This document shows, in pieces, positions 8,824 to 16,077 of a DNA stretch of 25,151 nt (positions are counted from its first letter, which is position 1; every line of letters starts with the position of its first letter). The notes below the pieces were generated by a model. The model made no database searches. It was not told the origin of the DNA and saw only the letters and a program-made list of their open reading frames with translations. The DNA comes from an uncultured bacterium (lineage in GTDB: Bacteria; Actinomycetota; Aquicultoria; SKW223; CALKMS01). Both the position numbers and the translations under genes were made by a program. The stretch is from assembly GCA_938091145.1 (NCBI GenBank), contig CALKMS010000135.1, forward strand, positions 1-25,151. The letters run 5' to 3'.

Positions 8824-9973
8824 AATCAATTATCATGGCCTTTTTTTAATAACCCTTATTTTGCTTTTAGTTGGCTTGTTTATGATTTTAAGTGCCAGTG
8901 CCGCTTGGGGCTATCGCGCTCATCACGATCTTTATTATTATTTTAAAAAACAACTTGCAGGTGTACTTATTGGTTTTTTGCTGCTAATTTTGTCTGCTCG
9001 GTTAAATTATAGAATTTGGCAACCGCTTTCGGGTATCTTGTTAGTTGTTTCGGTAGTTCTGCTGCTTTTAGTTTTTGTTCCAGGTTTGGGTCGCGAAGTA
9101 AATGGCGCAATTCGCTGGTTGGATATTGGTTTATTTTCATTTCAGCCGTCGGAGTTTTCCAAACTGGCTTTGATCCTCTTTGCGGCTAACCTTTTAACTT
9201 CTCAGAGAGCCCGTCGGGACTTTAAAAAGTATTATCCAATCATTTTGGCAGCGGCTTTGATTGGCGGAATTGTTTGCTTTCAGCAAGATTTAGGAACGGC
9301 AATTATCATTAGTGCAATTTTGCTTGGAGTGCTTTTTGTTGGCGGTTTAGAGATTCGGCATTGTCTTTCTCTTGTGGTTATAATGTCGCTTTTAGCTGTG
9401 TTATTAGTTATCGGAGCGAACTATCGGCTAGCGCGCTTGGCAACGTTTTTTAATCCGGAAAGGGAGCCAGAAGGCGCTGGCTACCAAATTCGCCAGTCCC
9501 TCCTTGCTTTCGGCAACGGTGGAATTTTAGGTAAGGGGTTTGGGAAGAGCCGCCAAAAGTTTTTCTATTTGCCGGCCGCTTATACGGATTTCATTTTTGC
9601 AGTTCTTGGGGAGGAGTTGGGTTTTATAGGGACTTTTTTGGTCACTTTGCTTTATTTTTTCTTTGGTTATTTTGGTTTGCGGACGGCTGTTAGGTCAAAT
9701 GACTTTTTTGGTCGGGTGGTTGCAGCTGGAATCTGTTTTTGGGTGACGATCCAAGCTTTCATTAATATGGCAGCGGTAACCCATACCATTCCGGTTACTG
9801 GTGTCCCCTTACCCTTAATTAGTTATGGGGGTTCTTCATTAATATTTACGCTTTGGGGAATAGGCATTCTTCTTTCTGTTGCTCGGGGAGAAAGGAGGTT
9901 GAAAGTTGAGAGTGCTTATAACTGGCGGCGGGACGGGCGGCCACGTTTATCCCGCTCTTTGCGTGTTCAATAG
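8804..9973 (+). CDS. ftsW: Septal peptidoglycan glycosyltransferase FtsW (SEDS family)
   Basis: FtsW polymerises lipid II into septal glycan strands together with its class B PBP partner. The 389-residue protein has about ten membrane helices and the SEDS motifs PSEFSKLALILF, QQDLGTA, GYQIRQSLLAFGNGG, YTDFIFAVLGEELGF and PLPLISYGGSS. D262 in the TDFIF segment matches the aspartate shown to be essential in FtsW/RodA. GTG 8804 lies 7 bases after AAGGAG (8791-8796), inside the end of murD. The last 68 bases also encode the beginning of murG in another frame; the resulting Arg-rich C-terminal tail (WRRDGRPRLSRSLRVQ) is cytoplasmic and probably shaped by that overlap. Confidence 0.95.
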   Translation: MKRSSFEINYHGLFLITLILLLVGLFMILSASAAWGYRAHHDLYYYFKKQLAGVLIGFLLLILSARLNYRIWQPLSGILLVVSVVLLLLVFVPGLGREVNGAIRWLDIGLFSFQPSEFSKLALILFAANLLTSQRARRDFKKYYPIILAAALIGGIVCFQQDLGTAIIISAILLGVLFVGGLEIRHCLSLVVIMSLLAVLLVIGANYRLARLATFFNPEREPEGAGYQIRQSLLAFGNGGILGKGFGKSRQKFFYLPAAYTDFIFAVLGEELGFIGTFLVTLLYFFFGYFGLRTAVRSNDFFGRVVAAGICFWVTIQAFINMAAVTHTIPVTGVPLPLISYGGSSLIFTLWGIGILLSVARGERRLKVESAYNWRRDGRPRLSRSLRVQ

Positions 9974-11084
9974 TCTCCGGGAGAAGGTTAAAGAAGTAGA
10001 ATTTCTTTATGTTGGGAAAGCTGGAAGCCTGGAGGAAAAACTTGCTACCGAAAGTGGTTGTCCTTTTCAACCGATAGAAGCAATGGGTTTACCAAGAAAA
10101 GTAAGTTTTGATCTATTTAGGAGCATGGTTGCTAATGCCATTGGTTTTGTTCGTTCTTTAAGCATTTTAAAAAGTTTTTCCCCCGATGTGATTTTTGCTA
10201 CCGGAGGGTATGTTGCTTTTCCTGTCCTTTTAGCAGCTGTTTTACTTCGCCGTCCATTTTTTCTTCATGAGCAAAACGCTGTAGCCGGAATGACCAACCG
10301 TTTTTTTTCTCGTTTTGCTGAATCAATCGCTTTGTCTTTTCCAGAGACGGAAGGAATTAAATCACCTCGAGCTAAATTTACTGGTAATCCAGTGAGGGCT
10401 GAAATATTTAGGGTTAGCAGAGAAGAGGCTTTGGAGTTTTTTGGTTTAAAAGGAGATATTAAAACGCTCTTGGTTATGGGTGGCAGCCAAGGTTCAATTA
10501 AGCTGAACGAAACATTACTTAGGTCTTTGCCTGACTTTGCGCGTTTCCGACCAATTCAGATAATTCATCTAACTGGAAGGGCTAATTATGAAGAGGTGAA
10601 AAAAAAGTTTGAAGAAAAAAAAGACCAGCTAAACTTTCCTGAAGAACTGGTTTATCGCCCCTTTCCCTATTTAGAAAAGATCGGCTATGCTTATGCTGCT
10701 GCTGATTTGGTTGTCTGTCGAGCTGGGGCCACGACCATTTCCGAGCTTATGGCTTTGGGCAAACCGGCAATTTTTGTTCCTTACCCTTGGGCGACTGATA
10801 ATCACCAAGAAAGGAATGCCAGAGCAGTGGAGAAAAGGGGAGCTGGAAGGGTAATTTTGGAAAAAGACCTAACACCAGAGGTTCTTTTTGAAGAGGTGCG
10901 AAGGGTACTATATAATAAAACGGCTTTGCGATTGATGGGTCAGCGGGCCCGCTGGCTTTCGCGCAAAGATGCTGACAAAATTATCGTTGAAATAATTTTG
11001 AGCTTAAAACAAGCCAGCGAACTTTTGCAGTCAACTGCGGAAGAGACTGAAGAAACTGAGGAGTGGGAATGGCTGAGCAAGTAA
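9906..11084 (+). CDS. murG: Lipid II synthase MurG (UDP-GlcNAc:lipid I GlcNAc-transferase)
   Basis: MurG is a peripheral GT-B glycosyltransferase on the inner face of the membrane that adds GlcNAc to lipid I to make lipid II. The 392 residues include the N-terminal GGGTGGH loop (G7-H13), HEQNAVAGMTNR (H121), the mid-protein GGSQGS loop and the C-terminal donor-binding CRAGATTISELMALG with PYPWATDNHQERNA. The start is TTG 9906: AAGGAGGT at 9892-9899 precedes it at ideal spacing and the protein begins MRVLITGGGTGG as expected. This gives a 68-base overlap with ftsW. The C-terminus carries an acidic tail (EETEETEEWEW) partly overlapping the murC start. Confidence 0.96.
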   Translation: MRVLITGGGTGGHVYPALCVFNSLREKVKEVEFLYVGKAGSLEEKLATESGCPFQPIEAMGLPRKVSFDLFRSMVANAIGFVRSLSILKSFSPDVIFATGGYVAFPVLLAAVLLRRPFFLHEQNAVAGMTNRFFSRFAESIALSFPETEGIKSPRAKFTGNPVRAEIFRVSREEALEFFGLKGDIKTLLVMGGSQGSIKLNETLLRSLPDFARFRPIQIIHLTGRANYEEVKKKFEEKKDQLNFPEELVYRPFPYLEKIGYAYAAADLVVCRAGATTISELMALGKPAIFVPYPWATDNHQERNARAVEKRGAGRVILEKDLTPEVLFEEVRRVLYNKTALRLMGQRARWLSRKDADKIIVEIILSLKQASELLQSTAEETEETEEWEWLSK

Positions 11085-12472
11085 ACCCGATCAATAAGTT
11101 CAGAAAATGGCACTTTATAGGTATTGGCGGTGCGGGAATGAGTGCCATTGCTCGAATTCTCGCTGAAAAGGGGTTTGAAGTGCAAGGCTCTGACTTGAAA
11201 GAATCTCGCTTCACTCGGCAGCTTTCTAATTTAGGAGTTAAAGTTTTTATTGGTCATCAACCGGAAAATATAACTGGAGCCGAAGTGATAGTTTTTTCGA
11301 CAGCTATTCCGCCTGATAATGTCGAACTACTTAAAGCCCGGCAACATGGTTTGCCAGTTTTATCTCGGGCTGAAGCCCTCTCTTTTTTAGCTTCAGAGAA
11401 AAAAACGGTAGCAATTGCAGGAACTCATGGAAAGACAACAACCACTTCTATGGTAGCTCAGCTTCTTGAGTCAGCGGGTTACGACCCTACCTATATTATA
11501 GGAGGCGAGCTTAACGAAGTGGGAACTAACGCTCGCGCAGGAGAAGGCGATTTTTTAGTAGTGGAAGCAGATGAATCAGATGGAACTTTTTTAAAAATTT
11601 CACCTTTTATTTCCGTAGTGACTAATGTTGAAGATGATCACCTTGATTATTTCGGGAGTTATAGCTCCATTCAGGAAGGGTTTGCGAAATTTATAAAAAG
11701 AACTTCATCGGAGGGAGCGGCAATAGTTTTTGGAGATCATAATGCGACCAAGGAAGTCGCTGAAAAAAGCGGTAGAGATTGTATTTTTTATGGCTTGAGC
11801 GAAGACAACCTTATTAGAGCCGAGAATGTTAATCTTGAAAGCTTTAATTCGTCTTATGAACTGATATTTAAAGGGAAAAAACTAGGTTTAGTTAATTTGA
11901 GAGTGCCAGGTCTTCATAATTTGCATAATTCACTAGCAGCGGCGGCAGTGGGCTTGTTTTTGGGTATAGAATTTGAAGCGATAGAAACCGCTTTGAATTC
12001 TTTTTCCGGCGTTAGGCGCCGCTTTGAGTTTAAAGGGATGGTAAATGGGGTAACCGTAATTGATGACTATGCTCATCACCCCAGCGAAATAAAGGCAACT
12101 CTTGAAGCTGCAGCTCTTCAAAACTTTGATCGCATTATTTGTGTTTTTCAGCCTCATCGTTTTTCTCGAACGAGCTTCCTTTACCGTGAGTTTGCTCGCT
12201 CTTTTGATTTAGTTGACTTTTTGATTTTAACCGATGTTTATCCAGCGGGTGAAAAACCGATGCCAGGAGTTACTGGAAAAATCATCTTAGAAGCATTGTT
12301 AGAAGAGAAGCCGAATTTCCAGGTTGCCTATGTTCCTTCCTTGATTCAGGCTCGCCAGCTCTTGTGCCAAAGAGTAAAGCCGGGGGACTTGGTTTTAACG
12401 GTCGGTGCTGGGGATATTACTTTGTTAGGTGAAGATTTTCTCCGATCGCTGGAGGTAAAAAAGCTTGCCTGA
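11069..12472 (+). CDS. murC: UDP-N-acetylmuramate--L-alanine ligase MurC
   Basis: MurC adds L-alanine to UDP-MurNAc, the first stem-peptide step. With ATG 11069 it has 467 residues. Motifs are the N-terminal HFIGIGGAGMSAIA, the P-loop GTHGKTTTT (K122; the His is typical of MurC), EADESDGTF, TNVEDDHLDYF, DDYAHHPSEI and VFQPHRFSR. GAGGAG at 11058-11063 suits ATG 11069. A GTG at 11063 would fall within this ribosome-binding site, so it is less likely. The gene overlaps murG by 16 bases and murB by 8. Confidence 0.96.
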   Translation: MAEQVNPINKFRKWHFIGIGGAGMSAIARILAEKGFEVQGSDLKESRFTRQLSNLGVKVFIGHQPENITGAEVIVFSTAIPPDNVELLKARQHGLPVLSRAEALSFLASEKKTVAIAGTHGKTTTTSMVAQLLESAGYDPTYIIGGELNEVGTNARAGEGDFLVVEADESDGTFLKISPFISVVTNVEDDHLDYFGSYSSIQEGFAKFIKRTSSEGAAIVFGDHNATKEVAEKSGRDCIFYGLSEDNLIRAENVNLESFNSSYELIFKGKKLGLVNLRVPGLHNLHNSLAAAAVGLFLGIEFEAIETALNSFSGVRRRFEFKGMVNGVTVIDDYAHHPSEIKATLEAAALQNFDRIICVFQPHRFSRTSFLYREFARSFDLVDFLILTDVYPAGEKPMPGVTGKIILEALLEEKPNFQVAYVPSLIQARQLLCQRVKPGDLVLTVGAGDITLLGEDFLRSLEVKKLA

Positions 12473-13385
12473 TTGGCAGCAAGTCTATCTTTCTCTTTTT
12501 GAGGTTTTAGGGAAAAAAGTTAAGCGGAATCAGATTTTAGCTCCTTTTACTTCATTTCGGGTGGGCGGGCCAGCTCGTTTCTTTGTGGAAGCTGATAATA
12601 TTTACGACTTAAAGGCAGCTTTGAAGATTGCTCAGCAATTTAATTTTCCATGGTTTATTTTAGGGAGAGGGACTAACATTTTGGTTTCCGACAATGGTTT
12701 TGATGGGCTGGTGTTGCGGCTTAGTTCCGGTTTTTCCCGTTTTATAGTAGAGGGCGAAAGGATTGTATCGGGGGCAGCTGTTCCTTTGCCCGAGCTTGTT
12801 TTGGGGGCTCTTACCAACTCTTTAGAAGGATTGGACTTTGCAGTTGGGATTCCAGGAAGTGTAGGAGGGGCAGTAAAAATGAATGCGGGGGCATTCGGTA
12901 AGGAGATTGGCTCACTTGTTAATCGAGTTACGGTTCTCGATAGCTCTTTGGAGCTAAAAAACTTGTACCGCTCAGAACTGACCTTTGGTTATCGAAGTTC
13001 TTCTGTAAAAGGAGTGATTTTAGAAGCTGAACTAATGCTCAAGCGTGGCGAGGAAAAAAAAATAAAAGATCAGATGGAGATGAATTTTCGGCTGAGAAAG
13101 AAAAACCAGCCTCAAGGTTGTTTTTCGGCCGGTTCAATTTTTAAAAATCCGCCGGGGGATAAAGCTTTTCGTTTAATTGAGTCAGCTGGAGCGAAAGGGT
13201 TGAAGGTGGGCGGAGCGATGGTTTCTCCCCAGCACGCAAATTTTATTGTAAACCTTGGTAAAGCTAGCTCGGCTGACATTTATTCTTTAATTAAAGAAGT
13301 GAGAGAAAGGGTTTGGAATAAGCATAACATATTGTTAGAATTGGAAATTGAACTTGTGGGGAGATTTGAAGATGGAAATTTCTAG
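12465..13385 (+). CDS. murB: UDP-N-acetylenolpyruvoylglucosamine reductase MurB
   Basis: MurB is the FAD-dependent, NADPH-using enzyme that reduces UDP-GlcNAc-enolpyruvate to UDP-MurNAc. At 306 residues it has the compact type II layout. Visible are TSFRVGGPARFFVEA, the FAD-binding GRGTNILVSDNG (about 67-78), PGSVGGAVKMNAGA, YRSS, and the catalytic stretch SAGSIFKNP, where S224 is the likely proton donor. The C-terminal substrate domain reads GLKVGGAMVSPQHANFIVN. TTG 12465 follows GGAGGT (12451-12456) by 8 bases, so the rare start codon is well supported. It sits between murC and ftsQ with overlaps on both sides. Confidence 0.96.
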   Translation: MPDWQQVYLSLFEVLGKKVKRNQILAPFTSFRVGGPARFFVEADNIYDLKAALKIAQQFNFPWFILGRGTNILVSDNGFDGLVLRLSSGFSRFIVEGERIVSGAAVPLPELVLGALTNSLEGLDFAVGIPGSVGGAVKMNAGAFGKEIGSLVNRVTVLDSSLELKNLYRSELTFGYRSSSVKGVILEAELMLKRGEEKKIKDQMEMNFRLRKKNQPQGCFSAGSIFKNPPGDKAFRLIESAGAKGLKVGGAMVSPQHANFIVNLGKASSADIYSLIKEVRERVWNKHNILLELEIELVGRFEDGNF

Positions 13386-14151
13386 AGAAGCGGTTGAAGC
13401 AAAGCGGAAGGAAAGAGAGAAGAAGCTTCGGGAAAGAAGAAGGAAAAATCAGCTGCGAATGGCAATTTTCTTTTTGCTGCTGGTCATTGTTTTTGTAGGA
13501 TTAAATTTATTTTTTCACTCCCACACTTTCGATTTAAAGCGGGAAAAAGTATCTATCTCAGGCAACAAGGTTCTTAAAAATGAAGATATTCTAAAAACGC
13601 TTGACTTAAAGCCGGGTACAAGCATTTTCAGCATTTCGGTGCGCAATCTGGCTTTAAAATTAGAGGAAAACCCTTGGGTAAAAGAAGCTCACGTTTCTCG
13701 TCGTTTGCCGGATGGTTTAAACGTTAAAATAGTTGAACGACATCCTCTAGCTTTGCTTGAAGCTAACCAGACAGGTTATTTGATTGATGAAGAAGCCTTT
13801 GTTATAGCTCAAGTTGAACCTGATAAGGTTAATTTGCCTTCGATCCATGACATCCCAATAAAATTTCTTAAAGTAGGTTTAATAGTTGATTCAGAGCCGC
13901 TTCGAGCAGGCTTGAAAGTTCTGTCAAACATGCCACGGTTCCTTTATAAAAAAATTAAACTTGTTTCAGTTTCTGGAACCGAGAACATTACTTTCTATAC
14001 TGACGAGGGTGTGGAGATACTTTTTGGTCGGCCTGAAGATATTGAATTAAAATTCAAGGTCATTGAAAAACTGTTGCGAACTGATAAAGATGCGCTGATG
14101 ATTGATGTCCGCGTACCCTCCAATCCAGTTACCAAGTCGCCTAAGCGCTAA
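13372..14151 (+). CDS. ftsQ: Cell division protein FtsQ/DivIB
   Basis: FtsQ is a bitopic divisome protein linking early and late components. From ATG 13372, which has GGGGAG 8 bases upstream and overlaps murB by 14 bases, the protein is 259 residues. It has a very basic cytoplasmic N-terminus (KRKEREKKLRERRRK), one transmembrane helix (about 24-44), and an extracytoplasmic POTRA domain (about 52-125) with VSISGNKVLKNEDIL, NPWVKEAHVSRRLPDGL and VERHPLAL. The rest matches the FtsQ beta domain in size. A TTG at 13348 is a longer but poorly supported start. It is the last gene before a 116-base gap; no ftsA follows. Confidence 0.92.
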   Translation: MEISREAVEAKRKEREKKLRERRRKNQLRMAIFFLLLVIVFVGLNLFFHSHTFDLKREKVSISGNKVLKNEDILKTLDLKPGTSIFSISVRNLALKLEENPWVKEAHVSRRLPDGLNVKIVERHPLALLEANQTGYLIDEEAFVIAQVEPDKVNLPSIHDIPIKFLKVGLIVDSEPLRAGLKVLSNMPRFLYKKIKLVSVSGTENITFYTDEGVEILFGRPEDIELKFKVIEKLLRTDKDALMIDVRVPSNPVTKSPKR

Positions 14152-14179
14152 ATTTTTGAATACTGTTTTTGAATTGTGG

Positions 14180-14208
14180 TTGCAAAAAAAATCGTTTTGG
14201 GGTAAGTT
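14180..14208 (+). promoter_or_regulatory. Possible sigma-70-like promoter before ftsZ
   Basis: The only real gap in the dcw cluster lies before ftsZ. TTGCAA (14180-14185) and TAAGTT (14203-14208) are 17 bases apart and would start transcription near 14215, giving a leader of about 50 bases. The -10 match is only partial, and a second TATACT (14242-14247) has no good -35. This is suggestive only. Confidence 0.25.
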
Positions 14209-14267
14209 TAAATCAATAATTAAATGCGGAAACATTAAACTTATACTTTAAGAATTAGGAGGAGTAA

Positions 14268-15326
14268 ATGGCTTCGGCGAACCCATATTTAGCGGTGATC
14301 AAGGTTGTTGGTGTTGGCGGTGGAGGCTGTAATGCTATCAATCGGATGATCGAAGCGGGTGTTAAAGGGGTGGAGTTTATAAGCGTTAATACTGATGCTC
14401 AAGCTTTGCTGATGTCTGACGCTGATATAAAGATAAATATTGGCGAAAAAGTGACGCGGGGCTTGGGGGCGGGTTCTAATCCTGAGCTAGGTTTCCAGGC
14501 GGCTCAAGAAAGCCGCGATATACTGGCGGATGCCCTCCAAGGAGCCGATATGGTGTTTATAACAGCCGGTAAAGGTGGTGGAACCGGTACCGGAGCAGCG
14601 CCAGTGATTGCTGAAATTGCAAAGGAAGAGATTGGTGCGTTGACGGTTGGAGTAGTAACCAGACCATTTTCTTTTGAGGGCCGAAAAAGAGCTTTACAGG
14701 CGGAAGATGGTATCAGGAAGCTTAGAGAAAAAGTAGACACTTTAATTATTATTCCTAATGAAAGACTTCTTCAAGTAGCTGATAAGCGCACCAGTATTCT
14801 TGATGCTTTTAGGTTGGCTGACGATGTTTTAAGACAAGGTGTTCAGGGAATTACCGATTTGATTACTGTTCCGGGCTTAATAAATCTCGACTTTGCCGAT
14901 ATTAAAGCGGTTATGCATGAAGCAGGTTCAGCTTTGATGGGTATTGGGGTGGCTGCCGGCGACGATCGAGCGTCTAAAGCTAGTGAGTTAGCTATTTCTA
15001 GTCCTTTGCTAGAGGAGTCAATTGAAGGAGCTAGAGGTATCCTTCTTAACATTTCGGGTAGCTCGGATTTGACTTTGAGCGAGGTCCACGAAGCTGCTCA
15101 AATGATTTCTCGGGCTGCTCATCCCGATGCAAATATAATCTTTGGTGCAGTGATTGATGACTCTCTGGGTGACCAGGTTAAAGTTACGGTAATCGCAGCT
15201 GGTTTTGATAAGAGGAGGCAGGAAAAACTGGATTTTGCTACTGAAATTCCTTTCGCCGAACCTTTGCCCACTCTGGAGGTTGAGGATTTCGAGGTTCCTG
15301 ATTTCTTAAAGCACAAAGAAGAATAA
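14268..15326 (+). CDS. ftsZ: Cell division GTPase FtsZ
   Basis: FtsZ is the tubulin-like GTPase that forms the Z ring. The 352 residues show VVGVGGGGCNAINRMI, NTDAQAL, the tubulin signature GGGTGTG (G103-G109), TRPFSFEGRKR and the T7-loop region NLDFADIKAVM. The globular part ends near residue 314 (AAGFD). A linker of only about 23 residues follows, then a C-terminal peptide EDFEVPDFLKHK, whose VPDFLK form resembles actinobacterial FtsZ. AGGAGGAG at 14257-14264 directly precedes the ATG, one of the strongest ribosome-binding sites in the window. No ftsA or sepF is adjacent. The next gene starts within the TAA stop. Confidence 0.98.
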   Translation: MASANPYLAVIKVVGVGGGGCNAINRMIEAGVKGVEFISVNTDAQALLMSDADIKINIGEKVTRGLGAGSNPELGFQAAQESRDILADALQGADMVFITAGKGGGTGTGAAPVIAEIAKEEIGALTVGVVTRPFSFEGRKRALQAEDGIRKLREKVDTLIIIPNERLLQVADKRTSILDAFRLADDVLRQGVQGITDLITVPGLINLDFADIKAVMHEAGSALMGIGVAAGDDRASKASELAISSPLLEESIEGARGILLNISGSSDLTLSEVHEAAQMISRAAHPDANIIFGAVIDDSLGDQVKVTVIAAGFDKRRQEKLDFATEIPFAEPLPTLEVEDFEVPDFLKHKEE

Positions 15327-15892
15327 TGGACATCATTGAAGCTATTTTAAAACGCCGTTCGATAAGGAAATATCGGTCCGAACCAATATCCAAGAAAGTT
15401 ATTGAGGAAATTTTTGAAATTGCTTCACATTCACCAATTGCCCCCGCCCTTAAGCAGCATGAATATTATGTTTTACTGGGATCGAAAAGGGAGGATTTAG
15501 TAAGAATTGTTTCTCAAAACACTGCTCATTTAAGGGAAGTACTTGAGATTTTGGATGAAGCAAGTCGCGAAAGGGCTGTCAAGTATTATGCTGATTTGGG
15601 GGGAGCACCAGTAGTTATTTTAATTGTTGTCCCTAAAACTAAATCGATCTGGGAGTTTAAAAGCGTTGCCACCTCTTGTGGAACCGAGATAATGCTTTTA
15701 GAGCTTGCCGCCCTAGCTAGGGGATTAAGTACTTGTTGTTTTACTATGGCTCCTTGGATTGAAGAAGAAGTAGCGAAACTGTTAGGCTTGCCTGAAGAAA
15801 AAACAGTATTGTATGGGATGACTTTAGGTTATGGCGATGAGATACCTCCACCCCTTGAGCACCCAAAAGCTCCAGTTCATTTTGTAGAATGA
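15326..15892 (+). CDS. Nitroreductase family protein (FMN-dependent)
   Basis: This 188-residue protein starts with the nitroreductase hallmark AILKRRSIRKYRSEPI, where the RRSIRKY arginines bind the FMN phosphate. It continues with EIASHSPIAPALKQHEYYV, a GGAPVVILIV core strand, the ALARGLSTCCF segment and a C-terminal YGMTLGYGDE. Such proteins bind FMN as homodimers and reduce varied substrates with NAD(P)H; the physiological substrate cannot be told from sequence. Its ATG overlaps the ftsZ stop by one base (TAATG), with no separate ribosome-binding site evident, so it is probably translated by coupling to ftsZ. A nitroreductase is not a standard dcw member. A 6-bp stem (AGATTT/AAATCT, 15892-15908) just after the stop is too weak and lacks a U tract to be called a terminator. 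Confidence 0.85.
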   Translation: MDIIEAILKRRSIRKYRSEPISKKVIEEIFEIASHSPIAPALKQHEYYVLLGSKREDLVRIVSQNTAHLREVLEILDEASRERAVKYYADLGGAPVVILIVVPKTKSIWEFKSVATSCGTEIMLLELAALARGLSTCCFTMAPWIEEEVAKLLGLPEEKTVLYGMTLGYGDEIPPPLEHPKAPVHFVE

Positions 15893-16042
15893 GATTTTAC
15901 TGAAATCTGAGCGAGACCTCTTATTTTATCAGCTTCATTTCTATTTTTGTTTTAATTAACTTCCTGGCTTGAGCTATCTTTGAATTTGTACTTTTTACGT
16001 GATTTACTTAAAGTTTGCTTCTAAGAGAGAAAGGGTTTTTGC

Positions 16043-16070
16043 TTGACATTGATTTCACACAGGCTAATCT
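16043..16070 (+). promoter_or_regulatory. Promoter for the P-type ATPase gene, likely giving a leaderless mRNA
   Basis: A perfect -35 TTGACA (16043-16048) is followed after 16 bases by TAATCT (16065-16070), which fits a TANNNT -10. Transcription would start about 7 bases later, at or next to the ATG at 16078. No Shine-Dalgarno sequence lies before that ATG, so the pieces agree with a leaderless transcript. Confidence 0.55.
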
Positions 16071-16077
16071 TTAATTT

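Noticed and set aside
15892..15908. Small hairpin AGATTT/AAATCT after the nitroreductase stop as a dcw operon terminator
   Set aside because: A 6-bp AT-rich stem with no following U tract is too weak to call.
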